A DNA stretch of 64,000 bases from DATJPR01 sp963752915 (GTDB lineage Bacteria; Bacteroidota; Ignavibacteria; UBA10030; UBA6906), in contig CAVVZZ010000007.1 of NCBI GenBank assembly GCA_963752915.1, forward strand, positions 186,001 through 250,000. Reading direction: 5' to 3'. The notes under the pieces were generated by a model. It was given only the letters and a program-made list of their open reading frames with translations, was not told where the DNA came from and did not search any database. This document shows, in pieces, positions 16,206 through 23,913 of this stretch. The position numbers and the translations under genes are program-made. Numbering within the stretch: position 1 is the first letter of the stretch; every line of letters starts with the position of its first letter.

Positions 16206-17009
16206 TCAATGCGATGGTCTCGGCCACTGATCGTGGAAGGCAAGGTGCGCAGGACCATCGTGCAACGTCGATGCCGGGTCCGCTCGCACGGCGGACGTGG
16301 AATACCCGCTCAGGACGCGCTCGACCCGGACCAGGCGACGTTCCACCTGGAACACAATCCGCCAGGAGCGCACCGACAGTGTAAAGGCGTCGCCGGGCCC
16401 GGCCTTGATGCGTCTGTAGGGGTGAGGAAACGGATCAGCGGCAAGAATCGTACGCGCCGGTGTTTCAAGATCGACGCCATAGTTCTCTTGCAGCCACGTC
16501 ATCTGATCGCGCGCCGCCTGATCGATCCGCACTTCGTGTGCGCCCTGCCTCTTCACTCCCCGTCTGTCAGCCCAGCCGGATTGCGACAGGGGGAACGCTT
16601 CGACATAGGGAAGGTATGGTTTGATGTCAAGCACCGGAGTACCGTCGAGAAGGTCCGGGTTCTCTATCGAGAGCGTGCGTCCCTTGATCCCGATCAGCCG
16701 ACAGAGAGAGAGTCCGATGGGATTCGGTCGGTGGGGAGATCGCGTCGCAAATACGCCGTGCTTCTCCCGGCTTCCCGGCGGGAGAACAAGGGGCTTCCAG
16801 TTCTCGTTGCGATCAAACCACGAAAGGACCCAGATCCTCTCAAAACCGTCGAGGTCTTTGAGCGCCTGCTCAAAATTCTTGCCGGGGGAGAGAAGAATTC
16901 TTCCCCGTACCGACTCTCCCGAGAGGCCGGGCTGCCGGGGTGTTTCGCTCTTGCGCGTATACCGGGTCCTGATGATGCCGATCGGATGGAGGATCAGTTC
17001 AGAGACCAT
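16206..17009 (-). CDS. trmO: tRNA (N6-threonylcarbamoyladenosine(37)-N6)-methyltransferase TrmO
   Basis: 267 residues from the ATG at 17009 (a GTG nine codons upstream is also open). The TsaA/YaeB beta-barrel domain covers about 1-140: HPIGIIRT, GRILL, LDGFERIWVLSWFDRN, and the S-adenosylmethionine-binding signature FATRSPHRPNPIGLS (about 88-102), then DGTPVLDIKPYLPY. The C-terminal part (about 170-250) matches the extra TrmO domain. TrmO methylates t6A37 of threonine tRNAs. It follows no obvious partner; the GyrI-like gene lies 30 bases downstream on the same strand and may be cotranscribed. Confidence 0.93.
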   Translation of the reverse strand: MVSELILHPIGIIRTRYTRKSETPRQPGLSGESVRGRILLSPGKNFEQALKDLDGFERIWVLSWFDRNENWKPLVLPPGSREKHGVFATRSPHRPNPIGLSLCRLIGIKGRTLSIENPDLLDGTPVLDIKPYLPYVEAFPLSQSGWADRRGVKRQGAHEVRIDQAARDQMTWLQENYGVDLETPARTILAADPFPHPYRRIKAGPGDAFTLSVRSWRIVFQVERRLVRVERVLSGYSTSAVRADPASTLHDGPAHLAFHDQWPRPSH

Positions 17010-17299
17010 AGCACCGTATGGAAATGATGGAGTCACCCCCCCAACTGTATTGTACTGAATTCATTTTTCAAATTCCCTGATGCAAATCCCTTCGAAAGAA
17101 TTCCGAGAAATAGCAGATAATCCCCGCGGGCATCTTAATTCTTTCTCCCGCTCTTGAATCTTTTTTCAAGATCTCCTAGCGTGCCTTCGTGGTCGGCGCG
17201 TAGCAAGATGGCGGATCAATCATGCAGCTACATGTAACCCCAGACGCTGCGCACCATAGCAGGGGCCGGTCTCTTCGTACCAATTCCAGGAATCCCTCC

Positions 17300-17725
17300 A
17301 TGAAAACGCATTCATTAGTCCTCTCACTCTTCCTTTGCCTCGTTCTTCTTGCCATGTCGGGTTGTTCGACCGGAGGCATGTTCTCATCAGGGAACATCAC
17401 AGATGTACAATTGCAGCGAAACAACTTCAAGATTATCGCACGGGGCGTATCAGGCGAGGCGACCGCCGGCTATATTCTTGGCGGTTCCTTTTCGATGGGG
17501 ATGGCGACCAACACCTTTGCCCTTGTGCGCGTCTATGGCACCGGGCTCCTGTACAAGGAGGCCCTGGAAGATCTCTGGAAGAATTACGAAACGACTTACG
17601 GCTCGGTGGAAGGAAAGAAACTTGCGTTGATCAACGTCCGATACGACGCAGAAGCATTGAACCTGATCGTATACACCCGACCGAAGATCAACATCCGGGC
17701 GGACGTCATCGAGTTTACAGAGTAG
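17300..17725 (+). CDS. DUF6567-like lipoprotein
   Basis: 141 residues starting MKTHSLVLSLFLCLVLLAMSGC. A lipoprotein signal peptide ends in a lipobox (AMSGC, Cys 22). The mature part has TDVQLQRNNFKIIARGVSGEATAGYILG, a pattern of DUF6567 and related TRL-like lipoproteins, and ends in a beta-rich region (VYTRPKINIRADVIEF). The ATG at 17300 is chosen because it opens the signal peptide; an upstream ATG at 17222 would put 26 polar residues before it. The 290 bases upstream contain only a small inverted repeat (about 17152-17172). Function unknown. Confidence 0.75.
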   Translation: MKTHSLVLSLFLCLVLLAMSGCSTGGMFSSGNITDVQLQRNNFKIIARGVSGEATAGYILGGSFSMGMATNTFALVRVYGTGLLYKEALEDLWKNYETTYGSVEGKKLALINVRYDAEALNLIVYTRPKINIRADVIEFTE

Positions 17726-17878
17726 TTGTTGTATGGTGAAGACGGTGCATCCGTCGGCGTTGAGCCGCTGGGGCCGAAACAGATTCATGACGGGGCAGTG
17801 ACAATTCCTTGACATTTTTTGCGGGACGGAAGGGTATGTTGCTTCCGTACTCTTGTCAAACAAGCGAAAGCCGCCATC

Positions 17879-18244
17879 ATGAGTCCCTCTCTCCAGCGGT
17901 TTCTCTACTGGACTCCGCGCATCCTCTCGATCGTGTACGTCCTCTTTGTGAGCATGTTCGCGCTCGACGTGTTCAACGAAACGGCGGGGTTCTTCAATAC
18001 GGTGCTTGCCCTAACGATGCATCTCATCCCGTCATTTGTTCTCGTCATCGTGCTGATTTTTTCATGGCGGCGGGAATGGATCGGAGGGGTGGTGTACCTG
18101 CTGCTCGCCGTTCTCTACGTGACCATCACGTGGGGAAGGTTCCAGTGGTCGGCATATGCATTGATCGCCGGTCCGCTGGTCCTTCTCGGCGGCTTATTCA
18201 TTGTCGGCTGGATTCGTCGGACTGAATTGCGTGCGCAGTCGTAG
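17879..18244 (+). CDS. Small four-helix integral membrane protein
   Basis: 121 residues starting MSPSLQRFLYWTPRILSIVYVLFVSMFALDVF. Four hydrophobic segments (about 13-35, 43-62, 69-88, 92-112) end in a short basic tail. The pattern resembles small uncharacterised membrane proteins (DUF7670-like) common in FCB genomes. The ATG at 17879 is preferred to one 20 codons upstream because the latter adds a Cys-rich polar stretch with no similarity to a signal. It converges on pyrG with a 17-base gap. Function not known. Confidence 0.65.
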   Translation: MSPSLQRFLYWTPRILSIVYVLFVSMFALDVFNETAGFFNTVLALTMHLIPSFVLVIVLIFSWRREWIGGVVYLLLAVLYVTITWGRFQWSAYALIAGPLVLLGGLFIVGWIRRTELRAQS

Positions 18245-18261
18245 AGGGAGAGCTCCCTCTC

Positions 18262-19893
18262 TCATCGCACGGGAGGATGTGACTCCTGATATTCGATCGC
18301 GGCCTTGACGAAGTCCCTGAACAGGGGATGGGGATTTGTCAGGCGCGATTTTAACTCCGGGTGGAACTGGCCGCCGACGAACCAGGGATGATCCGGCAAT
18401 TCCATGATTTCCACGAGGCCGTTGTCCGGACAAATTCCGCTGAAGATCATCCCTTTTTCCTGAAGCTGAACTTTGAATGCATCGTTCACTTCGAAGCGGT
18501 GACGGTGCCGCTCATGGATGAGCTCCGCCTTGTACGCTTTGTAGGCGCGCGTGTTCTTTTCGACTTTGCAGGGATACGCGCCCAACCGCATTGTCCCTCC
18601 GTATTCCTTCACTTTCTTTTGTTCCAGCATCATATCAATGACGTTCTGGTCTGTCTGTTTGAACTCCGTGCTGTTCGCGTGCTCGAGACCACAGACATTC
18701 CGTGCGTATTCGATCACCGCGCATTGAAGACCCAGGCAGATGCCGAAGAACGGAATCTGATTGATCCGGACATATTTGACGGCATTGATCTTTCCTTCAA
18801 TCCCCCGCTCGCCGAAACCCGGCGCGACGAGAAGCCCGGAGATGCCGTGCAGGTGGAGTTCCCCTCCGTCGCGCTCGATGTCTTCCGCCCGGATCCATTT
18901 CAGGTTCACCTTTACATTGTTGGCAGCGCCGGCATGGACGAAGGCCTCCGCGATGCTCTTGTACGCGTCCTGGTGGTCCGTATACTTGCCGCAGATGCCA
19001 ATCGTGACCGACCCGGCGGGGCTCTTGATCCTGTCGACCAGTCGTTTCCATTCACGCAGATTCGGCCGCGGACAGGTGAGATCCAGCTTTTCGAGGACGA
19101 GTTCATCCACTTCCTGTTCGGCGAAGATCAACGGGACCTCGTAGATCGTCGGCGCATCCCGTCCGTCGATGACGCTTTCCGATTCCACGTTGGTGAACAG
19201 CGCGATCTTTTCCCGCACGTCGTTCGAAAGCGGCCGGTCGGACCGGCAGATCAACATGTCGGGCTGTATTCCGAGCTCGAGAAGCGACTTGACGGAGTGC
19301 TGCGTGGGTTTTGTTTTGATTTCTCCTGCGGATGAGATGAAGGGAACGAGCGTCACGTGGATCGCGATGGCGTTCTTCGGGCCGACTTTGAACATGAACT
19401 GCCGCATGGCCTCGAGAAACGGTTGACTTTCGATATCGCCCACCGTCCCGCCGACTTCGGTGATGATGACATCGTAGTCTCCGGTGACGCCCAGCGCCTC
19501 GAACCGTTTCTTGATTTCATCCGTGATGTGCGGGATGACCTGAACGGTGGCGCCGAGGTAGTCGCCCCGGCGTTCCTTCGTTATCACTTCGTGGTAGATC
19601 TGACCGGTGGTCGAATTGTTCTTCCGTGATGTCGTGATGTCCAGAAAGCGCTCATAGTGCCCCAGATCAAGATCGGTCTCTGCACCATCGTCGGTAACAT
19701 AGACCTCGCCGTGCTGGAACGGATTCATGGTTCCGGGGTCCACATTGAGGTAGGGGTCGAATTTTTGAATCGTTACCCGGAGGCCTCGTAGCTTCAGGAG
19801 GAGCCCGATGGAGGAGGAGGCGATCCCCTTACCAAGGGAGGACACAACCCCTCCGGTCACAAAAATGTATTTAACTTGTCTTCGTCGTGCCAA
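18262..19893 (-). CDS. pyrG: CTP synthase
   Basis: 543 residues from an inferred TTG start at 19893, which gives MARRRQVKYIFVTGGVVSSLGKG, the usual beginning of the family. The ATP-grasp-like synthetase half (about 1-270) has the P-loop-like VVSSLGKGI and the EVGGTVGDIESQPF motif. The glutaminase half (about 295-540) has the nucleophile loop FFGICLGLQCAVIE (Cys about 388) and the distal FHPE (His/Glu) in GGQFHPELKSR. It makes CTP from UTP and glutamine. The start overlaps the end of the DUF502 gene by 23 bases, so the initiation is translationally coupled. An open frame runs 24 codons further upstream but is non-conserved. Confidence 0.96.
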   Translation of the reverse strand: MARRRQVKYIFVTGGVVSSLGKGIASSSIGLLLKLRGLRVTIQKFDPYLNVDPGTMNPFQHGEVYVTDDGAETDLDLGHYERFLDITTSRKNNSTTGQIYHEVITKERRGDYLGATVQVIPHITDEIKKRFEALGVTGDYDVIITEVGGTVGDIESQPFLEAMRQFMFKVGPKNAIAIHVTLVPFISSAGEIKTKPTQHSVKSLLELGIQPDMLICRSDRPLSNDVREKIALFTNVESESVIDGRDAPTIYEVPLIFAEQEVDELVLEKLDLTCPRPNLREWKRLVDRIKSPAGSVTIGICGKYTDHQDAYKSIAEAFVHAGAANNVKVNLKWIRAEDIERDGGELHLHGISGLLVAPGFGERGIEGKINAVKYVRINQIPFFGICLGLQCAVIEYARNVCGLEHANSTEFKQTDQNVIDMMLEQKKVKEYGGTMRLGAYPCKVEKNTRAYKAYKAELIHERHRHRFEVNDAFKVQLQEKGMIFSGICPDNGLVEIMELPDHPWFVGGQFHPELKSRLTNPHPLFRDFVKAAIEYQESHPPVR

Positions 19894-20545
19894 GAGTATG
19901 CTCGCTTTCAGTCCAGGTTTTACCGGTGAGCTCCCCGGGAACAATGATGCCTCCGGAAAGCACAAGTTTCAACGCCTCTTCCACAGAGAGATCGAGGACC
20001 ACCGCCTCTTCCTTGGGGACGAGGGACAGAAACCCTGCCGTGGGATTCGGCGGACTCGGAATGTACACATTGTAGAATTCAATCCTGTGTTTGTCCGCCG
20101 TCGTGTACACCATTTCATTTGTCACAAACCCGATCACATAGATGCCCTTGCGGGGATATTCCGTCAGGATCACCTTCTTGAATGTTCTTCCTTTCCCGCC
20201 GGTCGCGAACGATCCCACAAGGTCCTTGATCGCGTTATACACGGACCGTACGAACGGGATTGAACCGATCACATTGTCGATCGCCGCGATAACCAGTCGT
20301 CCGGCCAGGTTCCTCGTAAGGAGCCCGACCAGAAGGATCAGGGCGAGCATCGAAAGGAAACCAAGACCCGGGATTTTCCTCCCGATGAGCCCGGTAAGGA
20401 TGGGTGAAAGAATCCCGTCGAACCAGTCGAGCAACGAGCTGAAGACCCAGTAGGTCAGCACCGCGGGAATAATGACGCCGACCCCCCGGAGGAACGTCGA
20501 CCGGAATTGCGCGAAGAGCGATTTCCGAACGGAATCTGAAGTCAT
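19871..20545 (-). CDS. DUF502 family membrane protein
   Basis: 224 residues. Two membrane segments at the N-terminus (about 18-40 and 60-80) bracket DGILSPIL, followed by IGSIPFVRSVYNAIKDLV (about 93-110), the most conserved part of DUF502, and a C-terminal beta-rich region with GIYVIGFVTNE and IPSPPNPTAGFLSLVPKEEA. DUF502 proteins are inner-membrane proteins of unknown biochemical role with plant homologues (LIKE COV). Positioned between kdsB and pyrG in the six-gene operon. Confidence 0.92.
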   Translation of the reverse strand: MTSDSVRKSLFAQFRSTFLRGVGVIIPAVLTYWVFSSLLDWFDGILSPILTGLIGRKIPGLGFLSMLALILLVGLLTRNLAGRLVIAAIDNVIGSIPFVRSVYNAIKDLVGSFATGGKGRTFKKVILTEYPRKGIYVIGFVTNEMVYTTADKHRIEFYNVYIPSPPNPTAGFLSLVPKEEAVVLDLSVEEALKLVLSGGIIVPGELTGKTWTESEHTLGTTKTS

Positions 20546-20573
20546 TGTGAGTGGGTCAAAGAGGGATTCGTAC

Positions 20574-21338
20574 TCATGCAGCGCCGATCAATTTTCGCAC
20601 GCGCTCGAGGTCGGCCTGCGTATCGACCGCGACGCTTTCCTGATCGGTAATTTCTGCATGGATACGGTATCCGTGTTCAAGAATCCGGAGCTGTTCAAGC
20701 TTTTCCATCCGCTCCAGGGCCGACTGCGGCAGGGCGGTAAAACGAAAAAGAAATTCGCGCCGGAACACGTACAGCCCGATATGTCTGTACCATGTCCCGC
20801 CGTCGATCCAGTTCCCAGCCCCGGAATCCCTGAGATGGGGGATCGCCGCGCGCGAGAAGTACAGACAGTTCTGAGAAACGTCGAGCACCACTTTCGTGAC
20901 CGACGGGGCCCGGAGTTCTTCCTCCGAGTGGATGGCCGTGACCAGCGTCCCCACGTCGATTGCCGGGTCATCGAGCAGCGGTCGGACCGCCTGATCGATC
21001 ATCGCGGGAGGGATCATCGGTTCGTCCCCCTGGACATTGACGACAATATCAGCGTCGGGCAGGGAGCGCACCGCTTCGGCGATCCGGTCGCTTCCGCTCG
21101 CGCAACTGGTTGATGTCATGACGGCCGTGAACCCCGCTCGTTCGACGGCCGACCGGATCCGATCGTCGTCCGTCGCAACGAAAACCTGTGCGACCGTCGC
21201 GGCGCGGCGCGCCTGTTCCGCAACGCGTACGATCATCGGCAAACCGCCGATGTCCGCCAGCGGCTTCCCGGGAAGGCGGACCGACGCATAGCGGGAGGGG
21301 ATGACGACGATGACACGCTGTTGTCGTGCCGGAGTCAT
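20574..21338 (-). CDS. kdsB: 3-deoxy-manno-octulosonate cytidylyltransferase
   Basis: 254 residues. Nucleotidyltransferase features are clear: VIPSRYASVRLPGKPL (about 12-27) at the nucleotide site, TDDDRI, TSCASGSDRIAEAV (about 79-92), VNVQGDEPMIPPAMID (about 100-115, metal-binding Asp) and KHIGLYVFRREFL-like YRHIGLYVFRREFL (about 185-198). It activates Kdo with CTP for lipid A core assembly, which implies LPS. Cotranscription with pyrG puts CTP supply and CTP use in one operon. Overlaps gatC by four bases. Confidence 0.96.
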   Translation of the reverse strand: MTPARQQRVIVVIPSRYASVRLPGKPLADIGGLPMIVRVAEQARRAATVAQVFVATDDDRIRSAVERAGFTAVMTSTSCASGSDRIAEAVRSLPDADIVVNVQGDEPMIPPAMIDQAVRPLLDDPAIDVGTLVTAIHSEEELRAPSVTKVVLDVSQNCLYFSRAAIPHLRDSGAGNWIDGGTWYRHIGLYVFRREFLFRFTALPQSALERMEKLEQLRILEHGYRIHAEITDQESVAVDTQADLERVRKLIGAA

Positions 21339-21628
21339 CGGTCCCCGATCACCTTGGGAACCTTGAAGAACGCTTCCGAGCGCGCCGGTGCGTTCGACAG
21401 AATCTCTTCCCGGGGCAGACTGGGTCGCATGACGTCTTCCCGGAACACGTTGGACAACGCGATCACGTGTGACAGCGGCTCAACATTGGTGGTGTCCAGA
21501 CGATTCAGCTGCTCCATGTAGCGGAGGATCTCGTTCATTTGCTCCGTCAGCCGGATCTTTTCTTCTTCAGAGAAGGAGAGCCGCGCGAGAGACGCAATGT
21601 GTTCAACGTCCTTGAGTGTGACAGCCAT
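21335..21628 (-). CDS. gatC: Asp-tRNA(Asn)/Glu-tRNA(Gln) amidotransferase subunit C
   Basis: 97 residues, the usual length. DVEHIASLARLSFSEEEKIRLTEQMNEIL (about 6-35) and the ending LPREEILSNAPARSEAFFKVPKVI are diagnostic for GatC, the small subunit that wraps GatA and GatB. The complex amidates mischarged Glu-tRNA(Gln) or Asp-tRNA(Asn). gatA and gatB are not in this window, so gatC is separate from them here. It overlaps kdsB by four bases and follows plsC by 15 bases. Confidence 0.96.
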   Translation of the reverse strand: MAVTLKDVEHIASLARLSFSEEEKIRLTEQMNEILRYMEQLNRLDTTNVEPLSHVIALSNVFREDVMRPSLPREEILSNAPARSEAFFKVPKVIGDR

Positions 21629-21643
21629 TGGTGTTCTCGCTCC

Positions 21644-22372
21644 TCAACGTTCAGGACCCTGTTCGATGTAGTTCTTCTGCATCGTCTCATGGACCGCGTC
21701 CATTAAACGCAATTCTTCTTCCTTCCCCTGGCCCGTCACCGGGATCGGTTTGCCCAGCACCAGCTCGACCGGGCGCGGCCGGATGACGATCGAGCCCTTG
21801 GGAAGAATAGGGAAGGTCCCGTTGATTGTCAAAGGGACCACCGGAATCCCCGCCCGGACGGCGATGTTGAACGCCCCCCGTTTAAACGGCTGCAGCTTCC
21901 CGTCACGCGTCCGTGTTCCTTCGGCGTAGAGCAGCACCGAAGCTCCCCTGCGGATCTTGTCGATCGCCTCTTCCAGGCTCCGCATCGCCTTAGCCCCCCG
22001 CCCGCGGTCAATACCGATGTAGCTTCCCCACCGCAGGCCCCAGCCAAAGATCGGAATGATCTCTAGTTCCTTTTTGTAGACGATCCGTATCTGATCCGGA
22101 ATCGACGCGATAATCGCGGGGATGTCGAACATGCTGGCATGGTTCGACACATAGACATAGTTGCTCGAGGGGTCGAGTTCCTCGATACCCCGCACACGGA
22201 CCCGCACGCCACAGGTCAGGAGAATTGTTCTCGCCCAACAACGGGAGAGCGCGTGAAAAACCCTTCCGGTCTTATAGCTCATCGGGAGAGTAAGAATAAT
22301 GATCGCCGCGAAACTCAGAGAAATCACGACGCCCGCGATGAACCGGAGAGGACCGAGGACGCGATGTATCAT
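21644..22372 (-). CDS. 1-acyl-sn-glycerol-3-phosphate acyltransferase (PlsC family)
   Basis: 242 residues. An N-terminal membrane segment (about 8-30) is followed by the acyltransferase motifs: YVSNHASMFDIP with the catalytic H-x4-D (about 74-80), GSYIGIDRGRG (block II), YAEGTRTRDGKLQPFKRGAF (block III) and IPVVPLTINGT (block IV). It makes phosphatidic acid from lysophosphatidic acid at the inner membrane. It overlaps the M48 protease gene by four bases. Confidence 0.94.
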   Translation of the reverse strand: MIHRVLGPLRFIAGVVISLSFAAIIILTLPMSYKTGRVFHALSRCWARTILLTCGVRVRVRGIEELDPSSNYVYVSNHASMFDIPAIIASIPDQIRIVYKKELEIIPIFGWGLRWGSYIGIDRGRGAKAMRSLEEAIDKIRRGASVLLYAEGTRTRDGKLQPFKRGAFNIAVRAGIPVVPLTINGTFPILPKGSIVIRPRPVELVLGKPIPVTGQGKEEELRLMDAVHETMQKNYIEQGPER

Positions 22373-23511
22373 ACGGCATGCGACTCCACCGAGCGGATGC
22401 GTTTCCCGATCGATGGATGACTGTAAAAGAGAAATTCCACAAGCGGATGCGGCTCGGGATCCGCCAGATTCATTGATGCGAGTTTCCGCAGCGCCGACGC
22501 AAAGGCCCCAGGCTTTCCGGTCGCGGAGACTGCGAACCGATCGGCCTGCCGTTCATGATACCGCGAAAGGATGTTCCCGACCGGTGCGGTAACCAGACCG
22601 AACACGGCGAGCCATATCGCGAGGAGGGGCAGCCCGGCGAACTCCGTAATCGACGAAATGCCGGCGATCGACAGTGACCAGCGGTGCAGAGATGCCGCGA
22701 CGAACAACCCGAGAAACGTCGTGACGATACCGATGACGATTCCGATGCGTATATGCTTGTACTTGTAATGGCCGAGCTCGTGGGCAAAGACCGACTCTAC
22801 TTCGTCCGGTGTAAATTCGCGCACGAGGGTATCCCCCAGGATAATGCGTCGTGCTTTTCCGATGCCGGTGAAGCCTGCGTTGGCCTTTTTCGTGTTCTTG
22901 CTCAGATCGAACTGAAAAATCCCGTTCACAAACAGTCCCTCACGCGAACACTGTCCGAGGATGGCGTCCTTGAGCGGCCCATCTTCGAGCGGAGTCAGTT
23001 TGTAAAACAATGGCAGAATAATCGTCGGTGCCAGCCGCGCCAGAATGAACGAGAACAGTGACAGGATGCAACCCACCGGAATCCACCACGACGCTCCCCA
23101 TTCTCGCATGCAGAAATAGAGGATTAGCAGGACCGCAACGCCGATCGGCGCGCCGATCAATGCCCCTTTCATGCGCTCCCATGCCCATCGCGCGAACGTC
23201 TGATTGGACAGATGGAAGCGGTGCTCGACGATAAACCCTGAGAGGAAACTCACCGGCAGCGTGACAATGGTCTGCGCCAACCCAATCGCACCCGCAAACA
23301 GGATGAGGCCGCCGTACGGGGACGGGGTTATTCCGCTTGCCCACGTCGCAATGACGTGCGACGCGGGGGTGATCATCAGCGCGACGAGAAACAAAAACGA
23401 GAGCGACGAAGAGACGATCGAGAGACCGAGTTTGATCCGATTGTAGCGTTTGGTGGTATGTGTGCGAGAGAGAGGGGATGCAGAGGTCTCATTCCCTGCG
23501 GGCGCCGTCAT
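22369..23511 (-). CDS. M48 family membrane metallopeptidase (Ste24/CAAX protease-like)
   Basis: 380 residues with several membrane segments (about 30-50, 68-92, 115-135, 145-170, 250-270, 285-310). The zinc motif HELGHYKYKH lies at about 242-251, and the third ligand Glu is in RYHERQADRFAV (about 316-327), as in Ste24. NAGFTGIGKARRIILGDTLV precedes the active site, as in the family. It probably degrades or processes membrane proteins. First gene of the operon that runs to pyrG; nothing else is seen on this strand upstream for 400 bases. Confidence 0.93.
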   Translation of the reverse strand: MTAPAGNETSASPLSRTHTTKRYNRIKLGLSIVSSSLSFLFLVALMITPASHVIATWASGITPSPYGGLILFAGAIGLAQTIVTLPVSFLSGFIVEHRFHLSNQTFARWAWERMKGALIGAPIGVAVLLILYFCMREWGASWWIPVGCILSLFSFILARLAPTIILPLFYKLTPLEDGPLKDAILGQCSREGLFVNGIFQFDLSKNTKKANAGFTGIGKARRIILGDTLVREFTPDEVESVFAHELGHYKYKHIRIGIVIGIVTTFLGLFVAASLHRWSLSIAGISSITEFAGLPLLAIWLAVFGLVTAPVGNILSRYHERQADRFAVSATGKPGAFASALRKLASMNLADPEPHPLVEFLFYSHPSIGKRIRSVESHAV

Positions 23512-23913
23512 GGCTCGGGGTCGACTCTTCTAATGGGACGCTGAGGTTTTACTATCTTAACCAAAGTGTCTTAGAAAATCAAGGATTGCTGGATTTGGGA
23601 ATTTGCTTCGAATCGTTGTCAGAATTGAGAAGGTCGCCAATGCCGCACAGCACTCCTTCCAGGAAAGCCTGACTGCGAGGTTTAAACCAGATATTCCCGT
23701 CGTCGAAAGAGAACCTCCTATGGCATAACCTTTGAAAGTCGAGCGGACGTCACGTATATTGCAGGCACCGGTCCTGGGTGACGGTACTTCAACTTCCCGC
23801 AGTTTCCATCTGACCTTGTCACGCATTTGCATGTACCCAAAGTCGCCATTCTCGCCGAACCGGACCTGCCACCAATCACCGAACGGTGATGCACAACGAA
23901 GGAGGAATCACCC
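23512..23913. other. Divergent intergenic region between the M48 gene and maeB
   Basis: About 400 bases separate two divergently transcribed genes. Short open frames on both strands (up to 91 codons) show no recognisable domain, no good ribosome site and biased composition, so they are judged non-coding. The region must hold promoters for both directions. GGAGG at the right end (about 23900-23904) is the ribosome site of maeB. Confidence 0.5.

Noticed and set aside
17150..17175. Inverted repeat TCTTGAA/TTCAAGA in the trmO-lipoprotein gap as a terminator
   Set aside because: Both flanking genes are transcribed away from it, so no transcript needs to end there; it could be an operator, but nothing else supports that.
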